From Cyprinodon diabolis (Eukaryota; Chordata; Actinopteri; Cyprinodontiformes; Cyprinodontidae): a stretch of DNA of 64,000 nt. The translations under genes and the position numbers were made by a program. Within the stretch, counting starts at the first letter, position 1; each line of letters starts with the position of its first letter. The notes under the pieces were generated by a model. It searched no databases and was not told the origin of the DNA. It worked only from the letters and a program-made list of their open reading frames with translations. The stretch spans positions 1 through 64,000 of the forward strand of contig JARPUW010000572.1 of assembly GCA_030533445.1 (NCBI GenBank). Direction: 5' to 3'. This document shows positions 35,766 through 49,107 of this stretch, one piece after another.

Positions 35766-38700
35766 ACTAGAAAATTTCTAAAGAAATTTTGAGGGGGGCC
35801 ACCTACTGCCCGTCTGGGGAACCGGGCCAATACGGCCCTGGCAAGTGACGTCGGGGCTCCCCAGACCAACTGCTTACGCCTTTGAGGGCTGCTGAGGGAA
35901 GGAAAGAGGGCAAGTTCATGGGCAAAGAGAGCTGTGTGCCACTTGTGCTGACATCTGGGAAATAGACGTGCACAGCGTATGATGCACAAGGGTAATATGG
36001 GTTGTCCATATTGAAACACAGTGGGTAAAGCCCAGTTGGCGGGCTTCGCCCGCCTGCTAGGAGCCATCTCAGTGAAGAAAAAAATCACCAATGGCGGGCT
36101 CTGCCCGCCTTCTAAGAGCCATTGCAGTGATGAAATCACCAATGGCGGGCTCCGCCCGCCTGCTAAGAGCCATTGCAGTGATGTAATCACCTTTGGCGGG
36201 CTCCGCCCGCCTGTTACCATTGGCGGGCTCCGCCCTCCTTCTAAGAGCCATTGCAGTGATGAAATCACCAATGGCAATGAGCAATATGCCAGAATGTATG
36301 AGTGTGTATAAGGAAGAGGCTTTTATTCTGTAGAGTCCTTGTAGTCTTATTTTGAAAGTCTATCATGAATGTGCATCAAAAGATGGGTCACGCCCAGCAG
36401 TGATATAGAATCCATTTCCAAATGTTAAATCACTGGTTTTCCATGTTATTAGGTGAATAGTTGCTTTATTACAGAGTAAATGGGAGACTTTTATTGTGAA
36501 ATTTGCTCTGGGGTGTGTTTTGAAAAGGTCACTAGAGTCTAATAAAAACAACCTGGAAGAGTTTGGGTCATAATGTTGAGCCATTTGCATCAATTAATGC
36601 ATTAGTATAATCTAGAGGCTTTTATTTTGTAGGGTCGCTGGAGTCTTATTTTGAAAGTCCAACAGAGTTGTGTTTATAGAAAATGTTCAGACCCGTCAAT
36701 GATAGTTGATTACTTTCCAATCGTTAAATCACTCTTTTTCCATGTTATTAGGGCAGTAGATGAAGCGGAAATGGGAAGCTTTTATTTTGAAATTTGCTAT
36801 AGGGTGTGTTTTAAACAGTCTCCTAGAGTCTATTCTCTAAAACGGGGTTGAGTTTGGGTCATAATGTTGAGCCATATAGGGCAATAAATATATGTAAAAA
36901 ATATAGAGGCTTTTATTTTGTAGGGTCCCTGGAGTCTTATTTTGAAAGTCTATCAGTGCTGAGTGGCAAGGGAAGTGTCATGGACAGCAGTCATATAGTA
37001 TCCATTTCCCAATGTTAAATCAGTCCTTTCACCCTCCATTAGATTAATATGTGCTGTTTAAAACAGCAGAGGTAAAATCTGTTTGAAGCTTGGTAACCTT
37101 GACAACGCTTAACGAGCCTCTCACTGACACAGACAACAGCTGCACTCACTATTGGTTTCTTCTTCCCAGGCTTTTTTGTATGGGAAGAACGGCACCGAAC
37201 AAACGACTACTGATCAAAAACCGTATGAGTTATTCAAAAAACATTTTCACCATGAGCATCAGCAATCCTTCGACTCCAACTATACCAACTTTGGTGTATG
37301 TGTGTCATTCAGAAAAATATTTATGACGAGTTGAAAACACATAGTCTGATTCGTTTCTCTCCCATCTTCAGCTCAAAAAGAATAGAGAAAGGCTGAAACT
37401 CTCATCGACTTTAGGTTGGTCTGGAGGGTTTTTAAGGAAAAGTATTAATCCTACCGTAATTCCGAAGACATTGTGTGAGTCCAGAGGTTTTAGTCTACAA
37501 ACTGACCAAAAATGGTGACTGTAGCTCCAAATATGTGGCCGTGAGGGCGAGAATAAGATGTTTGATCTGAAAAAAATGGCCGCCTCACACTAAGATTTCA
37601 GCAGCTGCACTCTAGCAGGCTGCTGCAGAAGCTAACTGTCAGCTAGCTTCCAGGTGCTTACCCTCCGAACAAACGACTGCTGAGCAAAAACCGTAAAAGA
37701 TATCTGAAAAATTCTTTCAGTGAAAGCAACATCTATCCTTTGTCTCAGACTGGGGTAACCTTCATGTCTGTAGGTCTTTCACAACCCAAAACGAAGCACA
37801 AACAAAATGGTTGGCCCACCTGCTCCTCCCTTTCTTTTAACTGCAGGACCTCACTCTCACTCACCTTTTAGCTGCTAAAGCACCCCTCCGAACAAACGAC
37901 TGCTGAGTAAAAACCGTAAAAGGTATCTGAAAAATTCTTTTTATCTAAGCGACAGCTATATCTTGTCTTCGATTGGAGTAACTTTCATGGCTGTAGGTCA
38001 TCTACAAACTGAATGGGAAGAGAAAGAAAAAGAAAAAACGTTTCATCACACCTAAGCTTCTAATTGAGCTAGCTGCAGCAGGTCACTGTCACTCAGCTTT
38101 CAGGTGCTTAAAATGTCCTCCGAACAAACGACTGCTGAGCAAAAACCGTATGAGTTATTCAAAAAATTTTTTCACCGTGAGCGTCAGTCATCCTTCGACT
38201 CCAACTATGCCAACTTTGGTGTATGTGTGTCATTCAGAAAAATATTTATGACGAGTTTAAAACACATAGTCTGATTCGTTTTTCTCCCCTCTTCTGCTCC
38301 AAAACCAATGAAAAACGGCTCTGATTTTCATCGACTTTAGGTCGGTCTGGAGGGTTTTTAAGGAAAAGTATTAATCCTACCGTAATTCCGAAGATATTGT
38401 GTGGGTCCAGAGATTTCAGTCTACAAACTGACCAAAAATGGTGACTCTAGCTATAAATATGTGGCCGTGAGGGCGAGTTTAAAATGTTTTTTTGTGTTTA
38501 AAAAACGCCTGCCTCACACTCTAGCTTTTCAGTTGCTCCACTCTAGCAGGCTGGATTTTGCTAAAACTTTGTGGCGCTTGAGGTCTGATTATACAAAAAC
38601 CGTAGCAGTTATCAACATACCGTCTTCAGTTTTAAATAGACGAAGGATTTATCTACAAACTGAGCTTCAAACTGTTTTTCTAGGTGAATGTATGCCGACA

Positions 38701-38940
38701 CAGTGAAGTGCTGTTTTTTATGCTTTTTTTTACCTCTTCCCATTCATTTCCTATGGGATTTTTTTGCGACGTTTTCGCTAATAATTCGCAAACCTTCGGA
38801 CTAATGAGAAAGTTTTATACAAGCACACATCACCCCATTGGTCCCAACGCGTGTGCCAACTTTGGGCCCGATCCGCCAAACCGTGCGGGACTAGTTACGC
38901 GCCGAAGTTTTGGGTATACGGGAGAATTATAATAATAATA
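35766..38940. repeat. Tandem array unit U12 (3175 bp)
   Basis: Class shared with U16 throughout and with U14 beyond its leader: GTTGCTTTATTAC, GGGTCGCTGG, ATGGGAAGCTTTT, GGTTTTAGTCTAC, TACCTCTTCCC and CCCAACGCGTG. Leader marker CTGACATCTGG is shared with U16 only. Confidence 0.95.
36038..36272. repeat. 51-bp hairpin minisatellite in U12, five copies
   Basis: Five-copy form. The last stem has a one-sided change (GCCCTCC), identical to U16. Confidence 0.9.
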
Positions 38941-39212
38941 ACTAGAAAATTTCTAAAGAAATTTTGAGGGGGGCCACCTACTGCCCGTCTGGGGAACCGG
39001 GCCAATACGGCCCTGGCAAGTGACGTCGGGGCTCCCCAGACCAACTGCTTACGCCTTTGAGGGCTGCTGAGGGAAGGAAAGAGGGCAAGTTCATGGGCAA
39101 AGAGAGCTGTGTGCCACTTGTGCTGAAATCTGGGAAATAGACGTGCACAGCGTATGATGCACAAGGGTAATATGGGTTGTCCATATTGAAACACAGTGGG
39201 TAAAGCCCAGTT

Positions 39213-39447
39213 GGCGGGCTTCGCCCGCCTGCTAGGAGCCATCTCAGTGAAGAAAAAAATCACCAATGGCGGGCTCTGCCCGCCTTCTAAGAGCCATTGC
39301 AGTGATGAAATCACCAATGGCGGGCTCCGCCCGCCTGCTAAGAGCCATTGCAGTGATGTAATCACCTTTGGCGGGCTCCGCCCGCCTGTTACCATTGGCG
39401 GGCTCCGCCCGCCTTCTAAGAGCCATTGCAGTGATGAAATCACCAAT
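39213..39447. repeat. 51-bp hairpin minisatellite in U13, five copies
   Basis: Standard five-copy form with intact stems. Confidence 0.9.
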
Positions 39448-42115
39448 GGCAATGAGCAATATGCCAGAATGTATGAGTGTGTATAAGGAAGAGGCTTTTA
39501 TTCTGTAGAGTCCTTGTAGTCTTATTTTGAAAGTCTATCATGAATGTGCATCAAAAGATGGGTCACGCCCAGCAGTGATATAGAATCCATTTCCAAATGT
39601 TAAATCACTGGTTTTCCATGTTATTAGGTGAATAGTTGCTGTATTACAGAGTAAATGGGAGACTTTTATTGTGAAATTTGCTCTGGGTGTGTTTTGAAAA
39701 GGTCACTAGAGTCTAATAAAAACAACCTGGAAGAGTTTGGGTCATAATGTTGAGCCATTTGCATCAATTAATGCATTAGTATAATCTAGAGGCTTTTATT
39801 TTGTAGGGTCCCTGGAGTCTTATTTTGAAAGTCCAACAGAGTTGTGTTTATAGAAAATGTTCAGACCCGTCAATGATAGTTGATTACTTTCCAATCGTTA
39901 AATCACTCTTTTTCCATGTTATTAGGGCAGTAGATGAAGCGGAAATGGGAGGCTTTTATTTTGAAATTTGCTATAGGGTGTGTTTTAAACAGTCTCCTAG
40001 AGTCTATTCTCTAAAACGGGGTTGAGTTTGGGTCATAATGTTGAGCCATATAGGGCAATAAATATATGTAAAAAAATATAGAGGCTTTTATTTTGTAGGG
40101 TCCCTGGAGTCTTATTTTGAAAGTCTATCAGTGCTGAGTGGCAAGGGAAGTGTCATGGACAGCAGTCATATAGTATCCATTTCCCAATGTTAAATCAGTC
40201 CTTTCACCCTCCATTAGATTAATATGTGCTGTTTAAAACAGCAGAGGTAAAATCTGTTTGAAGCTTGGTAACCTTGACAACGCTTAACGAGCCTCTCACT
40301 GACACAGACAACAGCTGCACTCACTATTGGTTTCTTCTTCCCAGGCTTTTTTGTATGGGAAGAACGGCACCGAACAAACGACTACTGATCAAAAACCGTA
40401 TGAGTTATTCAAAAAACATTTTCACCATGAGCATCAGCAATCCTTCGACTCCAACTATACCAACTTTGGTGTATGTGTGTCATTCAGAAAAATATTTATG
40501 ACGAGTTGAAAACACATAGTCTGATTCGTTTCTCTCCCATCTTCAGCTCAAAAAGAATAGAGAAAGGCTGAAACTCTCATCGACTTTAGGTTGGTCTGGA
40601 GGGTTTTTAAGGAAAAGTATTAATCCTACCGTAATTCCGAAGACATTGTGTGAGTCCAGAGGTTTCAGTCTACAAACTGACCAAAAATGGTGACTGTAGC
40701 TCCAAATATGTGGCCGTGAGGGCGAGAATAAGATGTTTGATCTGAAAAAAATGGCCGCCTCACACTAAGATTTCAGCAGCTGCACTCTAGCAGGCTGCTG
40801 CAGAAGCTAACTGTCAGCTAGCTTCCAGGTGCTTACCCTCCGAACAAACGACTGCTGAGCAAAAACCGTAAAAGGTATCTGAAAAATTCTTTCAGTGAAA
40901 GCAACATCTATCCTTTGTCTCAGACTGGGGTAACCTTCATGTCTGTAGGTCTTTCACAACCCAAAACGAAGCACAAACAAAATGGTTGGCCCACCTGCTC
41001 CTCCCTTTGTTTGAACTGCAGGACCTCACTCTCACTCACCTTTTAGCTGCTAAAGCACCCCTCCGAACAAACCACTGCTGAGTAAAAACCGTAAAAGGTA
41101 TCTGAAAAATTCTTTTTATCTAAGCTACAGCTATATCTTGTCTTCAATTGGAGTAACTTTCATGGCTGTAGGTCATCTACAAACTGAATGGGAAGAGAAA
41201 GAAAAAGAAAAAACGTTTCATCACACCTAAGCTTCTAATTGAGCTAGCTGCAGCAGGTCACTGTCACTCAGCTTTCAGGTGCTTAAAATGTCCTCCGAAC
41301 AAACGACTGCTGAGCAAAAACCGTATGAGTTATTCAAAAAATTTTTTCACCGTGAGCGTCAGTCATCCTTCGACTCCAACTATGCCAACTTTGGTGTATG
41401 TGTGTCATTCAGAAAAATATTTATGACGAGTTTAAAACACATAGTCGGATTCGTTTTTCTCCCCTCTTCTGCTCCAAAACCAATGAAAAACGGCTCTGAT
41501 TTTCATCGACTTTAGGTCGGTCTGGAGGGTTTTTAAGGAAAAGTATTAATCCTACCGTAATTCCGAAGATATTGTGTGGGTCCAGAGATTTCAGTCTACA
41601 AACTGACCAAAAATGGTGACTCTAGCTATAAATATGTGGCCGTGAGGGCGAGTTTAAAATGTTTTTTTGTGTTTAAAAAACGCCTGCCTCACACTCTAGC
41701 TTTTCAGTTGCTCCACTCTAGCAGGCTGGATTTTGCTAAAACTTTGTGGCGCTTGAGGTCTGATTATACAAAAACCGTAGCAGTTATCAACATACCGTCT
41801 TCAGTTTTAAATAGACGAAGGATTTATCTACAAACTGAGCTTCAAACTGTTTTTCTAGGTGAATGTATGCCGACACAGTGAAGTGCTGTTTTTTATGCTT
41901 TTTTTTTCCTCTCCCCATTCATTTCCTATGGGATTTTTTTGCGACGTTTTCGCTAATAATTCGCAAACCTTCGGACTAATGAGAAAGTTTTATACAAGCA
42001 CACATCACCCCATTGGTCCCGACGCGTGTGCCAACTTTGGGCCCGATCCGCCAAACCGTGCGGGACTAGTTACGCGCCGAAGTTTTGGGTATACGGGAGA
42101 ATTATAATAATAATA

Positions 42116-42243
42116 ATACGCGGAATAAATATGTGCAATAGTAGTAGGTGGGCCATGCCTTCGGCATGTGGCCCCCCAATAATACGCGGAATAAATATGT
42201 GCAATAGTAGTAGGTGGGCCATGCCTTCGGCATGTGGCCCCCC
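42116..42243. repeat. Junction mini-element pair (U13/U14)
   Basis: Two copies starting 66 bp apart (42116 and 42182). The second is joined through AA to the unit start. Confidence 0.92.
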
Positions 42244-42516
42244 AACTAGAAAATTTCTAAAGAAATTTTGAGGGGGGCCACCTACTGCCCGTCTGGGGAA
42301 CCGGGCCAATACGGCCCTGGCAAGTGACGTCGGGGCTCCCCAGACCAACTGCTTACGCCTTTGAGGGCTGCTGAGGGAAGGAAAGAGGGCAAGTTCATGG
42401 GTAAAGAGAGCTGTGTGCCACTTGTGCTGAAATCTGGGAAATAGACGTGCACAGCGTATGATGCACAAGGGTAATATGGGTTGTCCATATTGAAACACAG
42501 TGGGTAAAGCCCAGTT

Positions 42517-42724
42517 GGCGGGCTTCGCCCGCCTGCGAGGAGCCATCTCAGTGAAGAAAAAAATCACCAATGGCGGGCTCTGCCCGCCTTCTAAGAGCCA
42601 TTGCAGTGATGAAATCACCAATGGCGGGCTCCGCCCGCCTGCTAAGAGCCATTGCAGTGATGTAATCACCTTTGGCGGGCTCCGCCCGCCTTCTAAGAGC
42701 CATTGCAGTGATGAAATCACCAAT
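42517..42724. repeat. 51-bp hairpin minisatellite in U14, four copies
   Basis: Four-copy form of the U9 type, adjacent to the inferred recombination switch point. Confidence 0.9.
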
Positions 42725-45395
42725 GGCAATGAGCAATATGCCAGAATGTATGAGTGTGTATAAGGAAGAGGCTTTTATTCTGTAGAGTCCTTGTAGTCTT
42801 ATTTTGAAAGTCTATCATGAATGTGCATCAAAAGATGGGTCACGCCCAGCAGTGATATAGAATCCATTTCCAAATGTTAAATCACTGGTTTTCCATGTTA
42901 TTAGGTGAATAGTTGCTTTATTACAGAGTAAATGGGAGACTTTTATTGTGAAATTTGCTCTGGGGTGTGTTTTGAAAAGGTCACTAGAGTCTAATAAAAA
43001 CAACCTGGAAGAGTTTGGGTCATAATGTTGAGCCATTTGCATCAATTAATGCATTAGTATAATCTAGAGGCTTTTATTTTGTAGGGTCGCTGGAGTCTTA
43101 TTTTGAAAGTCCAACAGAGTTGTGTTTATAGAAAATGTTCAGACCCGTCAATGATAGTTGATTACTTTCCAATCGTTAAATCACTCTTTTTCCATGTTAT
43201 TAGGGCAGTAGATGAAGCGGAAATGGGAAGCTTTTATTTTGAAATTTGCTATAGGGTGTGTTTTAAACAGTCTCCTAGAGTCTATTCTCTAAAACGGGGT
43301 TGAGTTTGGGTCATAATGTTGAGCCATATAGGGCAATAAATATATGTAAAAAATATAGAGGCTTTTATTTTGTAGGGTCCCTGGAGTCTTATTTTGAAAG
43401 TCTATCAGTGCTGAGTGGCAAGGGAAGTGTCATGGACAGCAGTCATATAGTATCCATTTCCCAATGTTAAATCAGTCCTTTCACCCTCCATTAGATTAAT
43501 ATGTGCTGTTTAAAACAGCAGAGGTAAAATCTGTTTGAAGCTTGGTAACCTTGACAACGCTTAACGAGCCTCTCACTGACACAGACAACAGCTGCACTCA
43601 CTATTGGTTTCTTCTTCCCAGGCTTTTTTGTATGGGAAGAACGGCACCGAACAAACGACTACTGATCAAAAACCGTATGAGTTATTCAAAAAACATTTTC
43701 ACCATGAGCATCAGCAATCCTTCGACTCCAACTATACCAACTTTGGTGTATGTGTGTCATTCAGAAAAATATTTATGACGAGTTGAAAACACATAGTCTG
43801 ATTCGTTTCTCTCCCATCTTCAGCTCAAAAAGAATAGAGAAAGGCTGAAACTCTCATCGACTTTAGGTTGGTCTGGAGGGTTTTTAAGGAAAAGTATTAA
43901 TCCTACCGTAATTCCGAAGACATTGTGTGAGTCCAGAGGTTTTAGTCTACAAACTGACCAAAAATGGTGACTGTAGCTCCAAATATGTGGCCGTGAGGGC
44001 GAGAATAAGATGTTTGATCTGAAAAAAATGGCCGCCTCACACTAAGATTTCAGCAGCTGCACTCTAGCAGGCTGCTGCAGAAGCTAACTGTCAGCTAGCT
44101 TCCAGGTGCTTACCCTCCGAACAAACGACTGCTGAGCAAAAACCGTAAAAGATATCTGAAAAATTCTTTCAGTGAAAGCAACATCTATCCTTTGTCTCAG
44201 ACTGGGGTAACCTTCATGTCTGTAGGTCTTTCACAACCCAAAACGAAGCACAAACAAAATGGTTGGCCCACCTGCTCCTCCCTTTCTTTTAACTGCAGGA
44301 CCTCACTCTCACTCACCTTTTAGCTGCTAAAGCACCCCTCCGAACAAACGACTGCTGAGTAAAAACCGTAAAAGGTATCTGAAAAATTCTTTTTATCTAA
44401 GCGACAGCTATATCTTGTCTTCGATTGGAGTAACTTTCATGGCTGTAGGTCATCTACAAACTGAATGGGAAGAGAAAGAAAAAGAAAAAACGTTTCATCA
44501 CACCTAAGCTTCTAATTGAGCTAGCTGCAGCAGGTCACTGTCACTCAGCTTTCAGGTGCTTAAAATGTCCTCCGAACAAACGACTGCTGAGCAAAAACCG
44601 TATGAGTTATTCAAAAAATTTTTTCACCGTGAGCGTCAGTCATCCTTCGACTCCAACTATGCCAACTTTGGTGTATGTGTGTCATTCAGAAAAATATTTA
44701 TGACGAGTTTAAAACACATAGTCTGATTCGTTTTTCTCCCCTCTTCTGCTCCAAAACCAATGAAAAACGGCTCTGATTTTCATCGACTTTAGGTCGGTCT
44801 GGAGGGTTTTTAAGGAAAAGTATTAATCCTACCGTAATTCCGAAGATATTGTGTGGGTCCAGAGATTTCAGTCTACAAACTGACCAAAAATGGTGACTCT
44901 AGCTATAAATATGTGGCCGTGAGGGCGAGTTTAAAATGTTTTTTTGTGTTTAAAAAACGCCTGCCTCACACTCTAGCTTTTCAGTTGCTCCACTCTAGCA
45001 GGCTGGATTTTGCTAAAACTTTGTGGCGCTTGAGGTCTGATTATACAAAAACCGTAGCAGTTATCAACATACCGTCTTCAGTTTTAAATAGACGAAGGAT
45101 TTATCTACAAACTGAGCTTCAAACTGTTTTTCTAGGTGAATGTATGCCGACACAGTGAAGTGCTGTTTTTTATGCTTTTTTTTACCTCTTCCCATTCATT
45201 TCCTATGGGATTTTTTTGCGACGTTTTCGCTAATAATTCGCAAACCTTCGGACTAATGAGAAAGTTTTATACAAGCACACATCACCCCATTGGTCCCAAC
45301 GCGTGTGCCAACTTTGGGCCCGATCCGCCAAACCGTGCGGGACTAGTTACGCGCCGAAGTTTTGGGTATACGGGAGAATTATAATAATAATAATA

Positions 45396-45457
45396 ATACG
45401 CGGAATAAATATGTGCAATAGTAGTAGGTGGGCCATGCCTTCGGCATGTGGCCCCCC
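45396..45457. repeat. Junction mini-element, one copy (U14/U15)
   Basis: 62-bp element after an extended TAA tract, with the full junction palindrome. Confidence 0.9.
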
Positions 45458-45458
45458 A

Positions 45459-48400
45459 ACTAGAAAATTTCTAAAGAAATTTTGAGGGGGGCCACCTACT
45501 GCCCGTCTGGGGAACCGGGCCAATACGGCCCTGGCAAGTGACGTCGGGGCTCCCCAGACCAACTGCTTACGCCTTTGAGGGCTGCTGAGGGAAGGAAAGA
45601 GGGCAAGTTCATGGGTAAAGAGAGCTGTGTGCCACTTGTGCTGAAATCTGGGAAATAGACGTGCACAGCGTATGATGCACAAGGGTAATATGGGTTGTCC
45701 ATATTGAAACACAGTGGGTAAAGCCCAGTTGGCGGGCTTCGCCCGCCTGCGAGGAGCCATCTCAGTGAAGAAAAAAATCACCAATGGCGGGCTCTGCCCG
45801 CCTTCTAAGAGCCATTGCAGTGATGAAATCACCAATGGCGGGCTCCGCCCGCCTGCTAAGAGCCATTGCAGTGATGTAATCACCTTTGGCGGGCTCCGCC
45901 CGCCTTCTAAGAGCCATTGCAGTGATGAAATCACCAATGGCAATGAGCAATATGCCAGAATGTATGAGTGTGTATAAGGAAGAGGCTTTTATTCTGTAGA
46001 GTCCTTGTAGTCTTATTTTGAAAGTCTATCATGAATGTGCATCAAAAGATGGGTCACGCCCAGCAGTGATATAGAATCCATTTCCAAATGTTAAATCACT
46101 GGTTTTCCATGTTATTAGGTGAATAGTTGCTGTATTACAGAGTAAATGGGAGACTTTTATTGTGAAATTTGCTCTGGGGTGTGTTTTGAAAAGGTCACTA
46201 GAGTCTAATAAAAACAACCTGGAAGAGTTTGGGTCATAATGTTGAGCCATTTGCATCAATTAATGCATTACTATAATCTAGAGGCTTTTATTTTGTAGGG
46301 TCCCTGGAGTCTTATTTTGAAAGTCCAACAGAGTTGTGTTTATAGAAAATGTTCAGACCCGTCAATGATAGTTGATTACTTTCCAATCGTTAAATCACTC
46401 TTTTTCCATGTTATTAGGGCAGTAGATGAAGCGGAAATGGGAGGCTTTTATTTTGAAATTTGCTATAGGGTGTGTTTTAAACAGTCTCCTAGAGTCTATT
46501 CTCTAAAACGGGGTTGAGTTTGGGTCATAATGTTGAGCCATATAGGGCAATAAATATATGTAAAAAATATAGAGGCTTTTATTTTGTAGGGTCCCTGGAG
46601 TCTTATTTTGAAAGTCTATCAGTGCTGAGTGGCAAGGGAAGTGTCATGGACAGCAGTCATATAGTATCCATTTCCCAATGTTAAATCAGTCCTTTCACCC
46701 TCCATTAGATTAATATGTGCTGTTTAAAACAGCAGAGGTAAAATCTGTTTGAAGCTTGGTAACCTTGACAACGCTTAACGAGCCTCTCACTGACACAGAC
46801 AACAGCTGCACTCACTATTGGTTTCTTCTTCCCAGGCTTTTTTGTATGGGAAGAACGGCACCGAACAAACGACTACTGATCAAAAACCGTATGAGTTATT
46901 CAAAAAACATTTTCACCATGAGCATCAGCAATCCTTCGACTCCAACTATACCAACTTTGGTGTATGTGTGTCATTCAGAAAAATATTTATGACGAGTTGA
47001 AAACACATAGTCTGATTCGTTTCTCTCCCATCTTCAGCTCAAAAAGAATAGAGAAAGGCTGAAACTCTCATCGACTTTAGGTTGGTCTGGAGGGTTTTTA
47101 AGGAAAAGTATTAATCCTACCGTAATTCCGAAGACATTGTGTGAGTCCAGAGGTTTCAGTCTACAAACTGACCAAAAATGGTGACTGTAGCTCCAAATAT
47201 GTGGCCGTGAGGGCGAGAATAAGATGTTTGATCTTAAAAAAATGGCCGCCTCACACTAAGATTTCAGCAGCTGCACTCTAGCAGGCTGCTGCAGAAGCTA
47301 ACTGTCAGCTAGCTTCCAGGTGCTTACCCTCCGAACAAACGACTGCTGAGCAAAAACCGTAAAAGATATCTGAAAAATTCTTTCAGTGAAAGCAACATCT
47401 ATCCTTTGTCTCAGACTGGGGTAACCTTCATGTCTGTAGGTCTTTCACAACCCAAAACGAAGCACAAACAAAATGGTTGGCCCACCTGCTCCTCCCTTTG
47501 TTTGAACTGCAGGACCTCACTCTCACTCACCTTTTAGCTGCTAAAGCACCCCTCCGAACAAACGACTGCTGAGTAAAAACCGTAAAAGGTATCTGAAAAA
47601 TTCTTTTTATCTAAGCGACAGCTATATCTTGTCTTCAATTGGAGTAACTTTCATGGCTGTAGGTCATCTACAAACTGAATGGGAAGAGAAAGAAAAAGAA
47701 AAAACGTTTCATCACACCTAAGCTTCTAATTGAGCTAGCTGCAGCAGGTCACTGTCACTCAGCTTTCAGGTGCTTAAAATGTCCTCCGAACAAACGACTG
47801 CTGAGCAAAAACCGTATGAGTTATTCAAAAAATTTTTTCACCGTGAGCGTCAGTCATCCTTCGACTCCAACTATGCCAACTTTGGTGTATGTGTGTCATT
47901 CAGAAAAATATTTATGACGAGTTTAAAACACATAGTCTGATTCGTTTTTCTCCCCTCTTCTGCTCCAAAACCAATGAAAAACGGCTCTGATTTTCATCGA
48001 CTTTAGGTCAGTCTGGAGGGTTTTTAAGGAAAAGTATTAATCCTACCGTAATTCCGAAGATATTGTGTGGGTCCAGAGATTTCAGTCTACAAACTGACCA
48101 AAAATGGTGACTCTAGCTATAAATATGTGGCCGTGAGGGCGAGTTTAAAATGTTTTTTTGTGTTTAAAAAACGCCTGCCTCACACTCTAGCTTTTCAGTT
48201 GCTCCACTCTAGCAGGCTGGATTTTGCTAAAACTTTGTGGCGCTTGAGGTCTGATTATACAAAAACCGTAGCAGTTATCAACATACCGTCTTCAGTTTTA
48301 AATAGACGAAGGATTTATCTACAAACTGAGCTTCAAACTGTTTTTCTAGGTGAATGTATGCCGACACAGTGAAGTGCTGTTTTTTATGCTTTTTTTTTCC

Positions 48401-48600
48401 TCTCCCCATTCATTTCCTATGGGATTTTTTTGCGACGTTTTCGCTAATAATTCGCAAACCTTCGGACTAATGAGAAAGTTTTATACAAGCACACATCACC
48501 CCATTGGTCCCGACGCGTGTGCCAACTTTGGGCCCGATCCGCCAAACCGTGCGGGACTAGTTACGCGCCGAAGTTTTGGGTATACGGGAGAATTATAATA
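45459..48600. repeat. Tandem array unit U15 (3142 bp)
   Basis: U9/U19-type leader and minisatellite. R2 carries GGTCAGTCTGG, shared with U10, and it has the private CATTACTATAATC. No terminal mini-element. Confidence 0.95.
45731..45938. repeat. 51-bp hairpin minisatellite in U15, four copies
   Basis: Four-copy form of the U9 type, with TGCGAGGAGCC after the first hairpin. Confidence 0.9.
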
Positions 48601-48872
48601 ACTAGAAAATTTCTAAAGAAATTTTGAGGGGGGCCACCTACTGCCCGTCTGGGGAACCGGGCCAATACGGCCCTGGCAAGTGACGTCGGGGCTCCCCAGA
48701 CCAACTGCTTACGCCTTTGAGGGCTGCTGAGGGAAGGAAAGAGGGCAAGTTCATGGGCAAAGAGAGCTGTGTGCCACTTGTGCTGACATCTGGGAAATAG
48801 ACGTGCACAGCGTATGATGCACAAGGGTAATATGGGTTGTCCATATTGAAACACAGTGGGTAAAGCCCAGTT

Positions 48873-49107
48873 GGCGGGCTTCGCCCGCCTGCTAGGAGCC
48901 ATCTCAGTGAAGAAAAAAATCACCAATGGCGGGCTCTGCCCGCCTTCTAAGAGCCATTGCAGTGATGAAATCACCAATGGCGGGCTCCGCCCGCCTGCTA
49001 AGAGCCATTGCAGTGATGTAATCACCTTTGGCGGGCTCCGCCCGCCTGTTACCATTGGCGGGCTCCGCCCTCCTTCTAAGAGCCATTGCAGTGATGAAAT
49101 CACCAAT
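48873..49107. repeat. 51-bp hairpin minisatellite in U16, five copies
   Basis: Identical in form to U12, with the same GCCCTCC change in the last stem. Confidence 0.9.

Larger units (their letters stand above)
38941..42244. repeat. Tandem array unit U13 (3304 bp)
   Basis: Private changes are an extra A at GTAAAAAAATATAG, AAACCACTGCTGAG in module C and AAGCTACAGC. R2 has the read-through allele AGTCGGATTC. It ends in two mini-elements. Confidence 0.95.
42245..45458. repeat. Tandem array unit U14 (3214 bp, mosaic)
   Basis: The leader and minisatellite match U9/U15/U19 (CATGGGTAAAGAG, TGCGAGGAGCC, four copies). From S1 on the unit matches U12/U16 (GTTGCTTTATTAC, ATGGGAAGCTTTT, GGTTTTAGTC, TACCTCTTCCC). 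The switch lies between about 42680 and 42915, which is strong evidence of a recombination or conversion tract edge. Confidence 0.95.
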
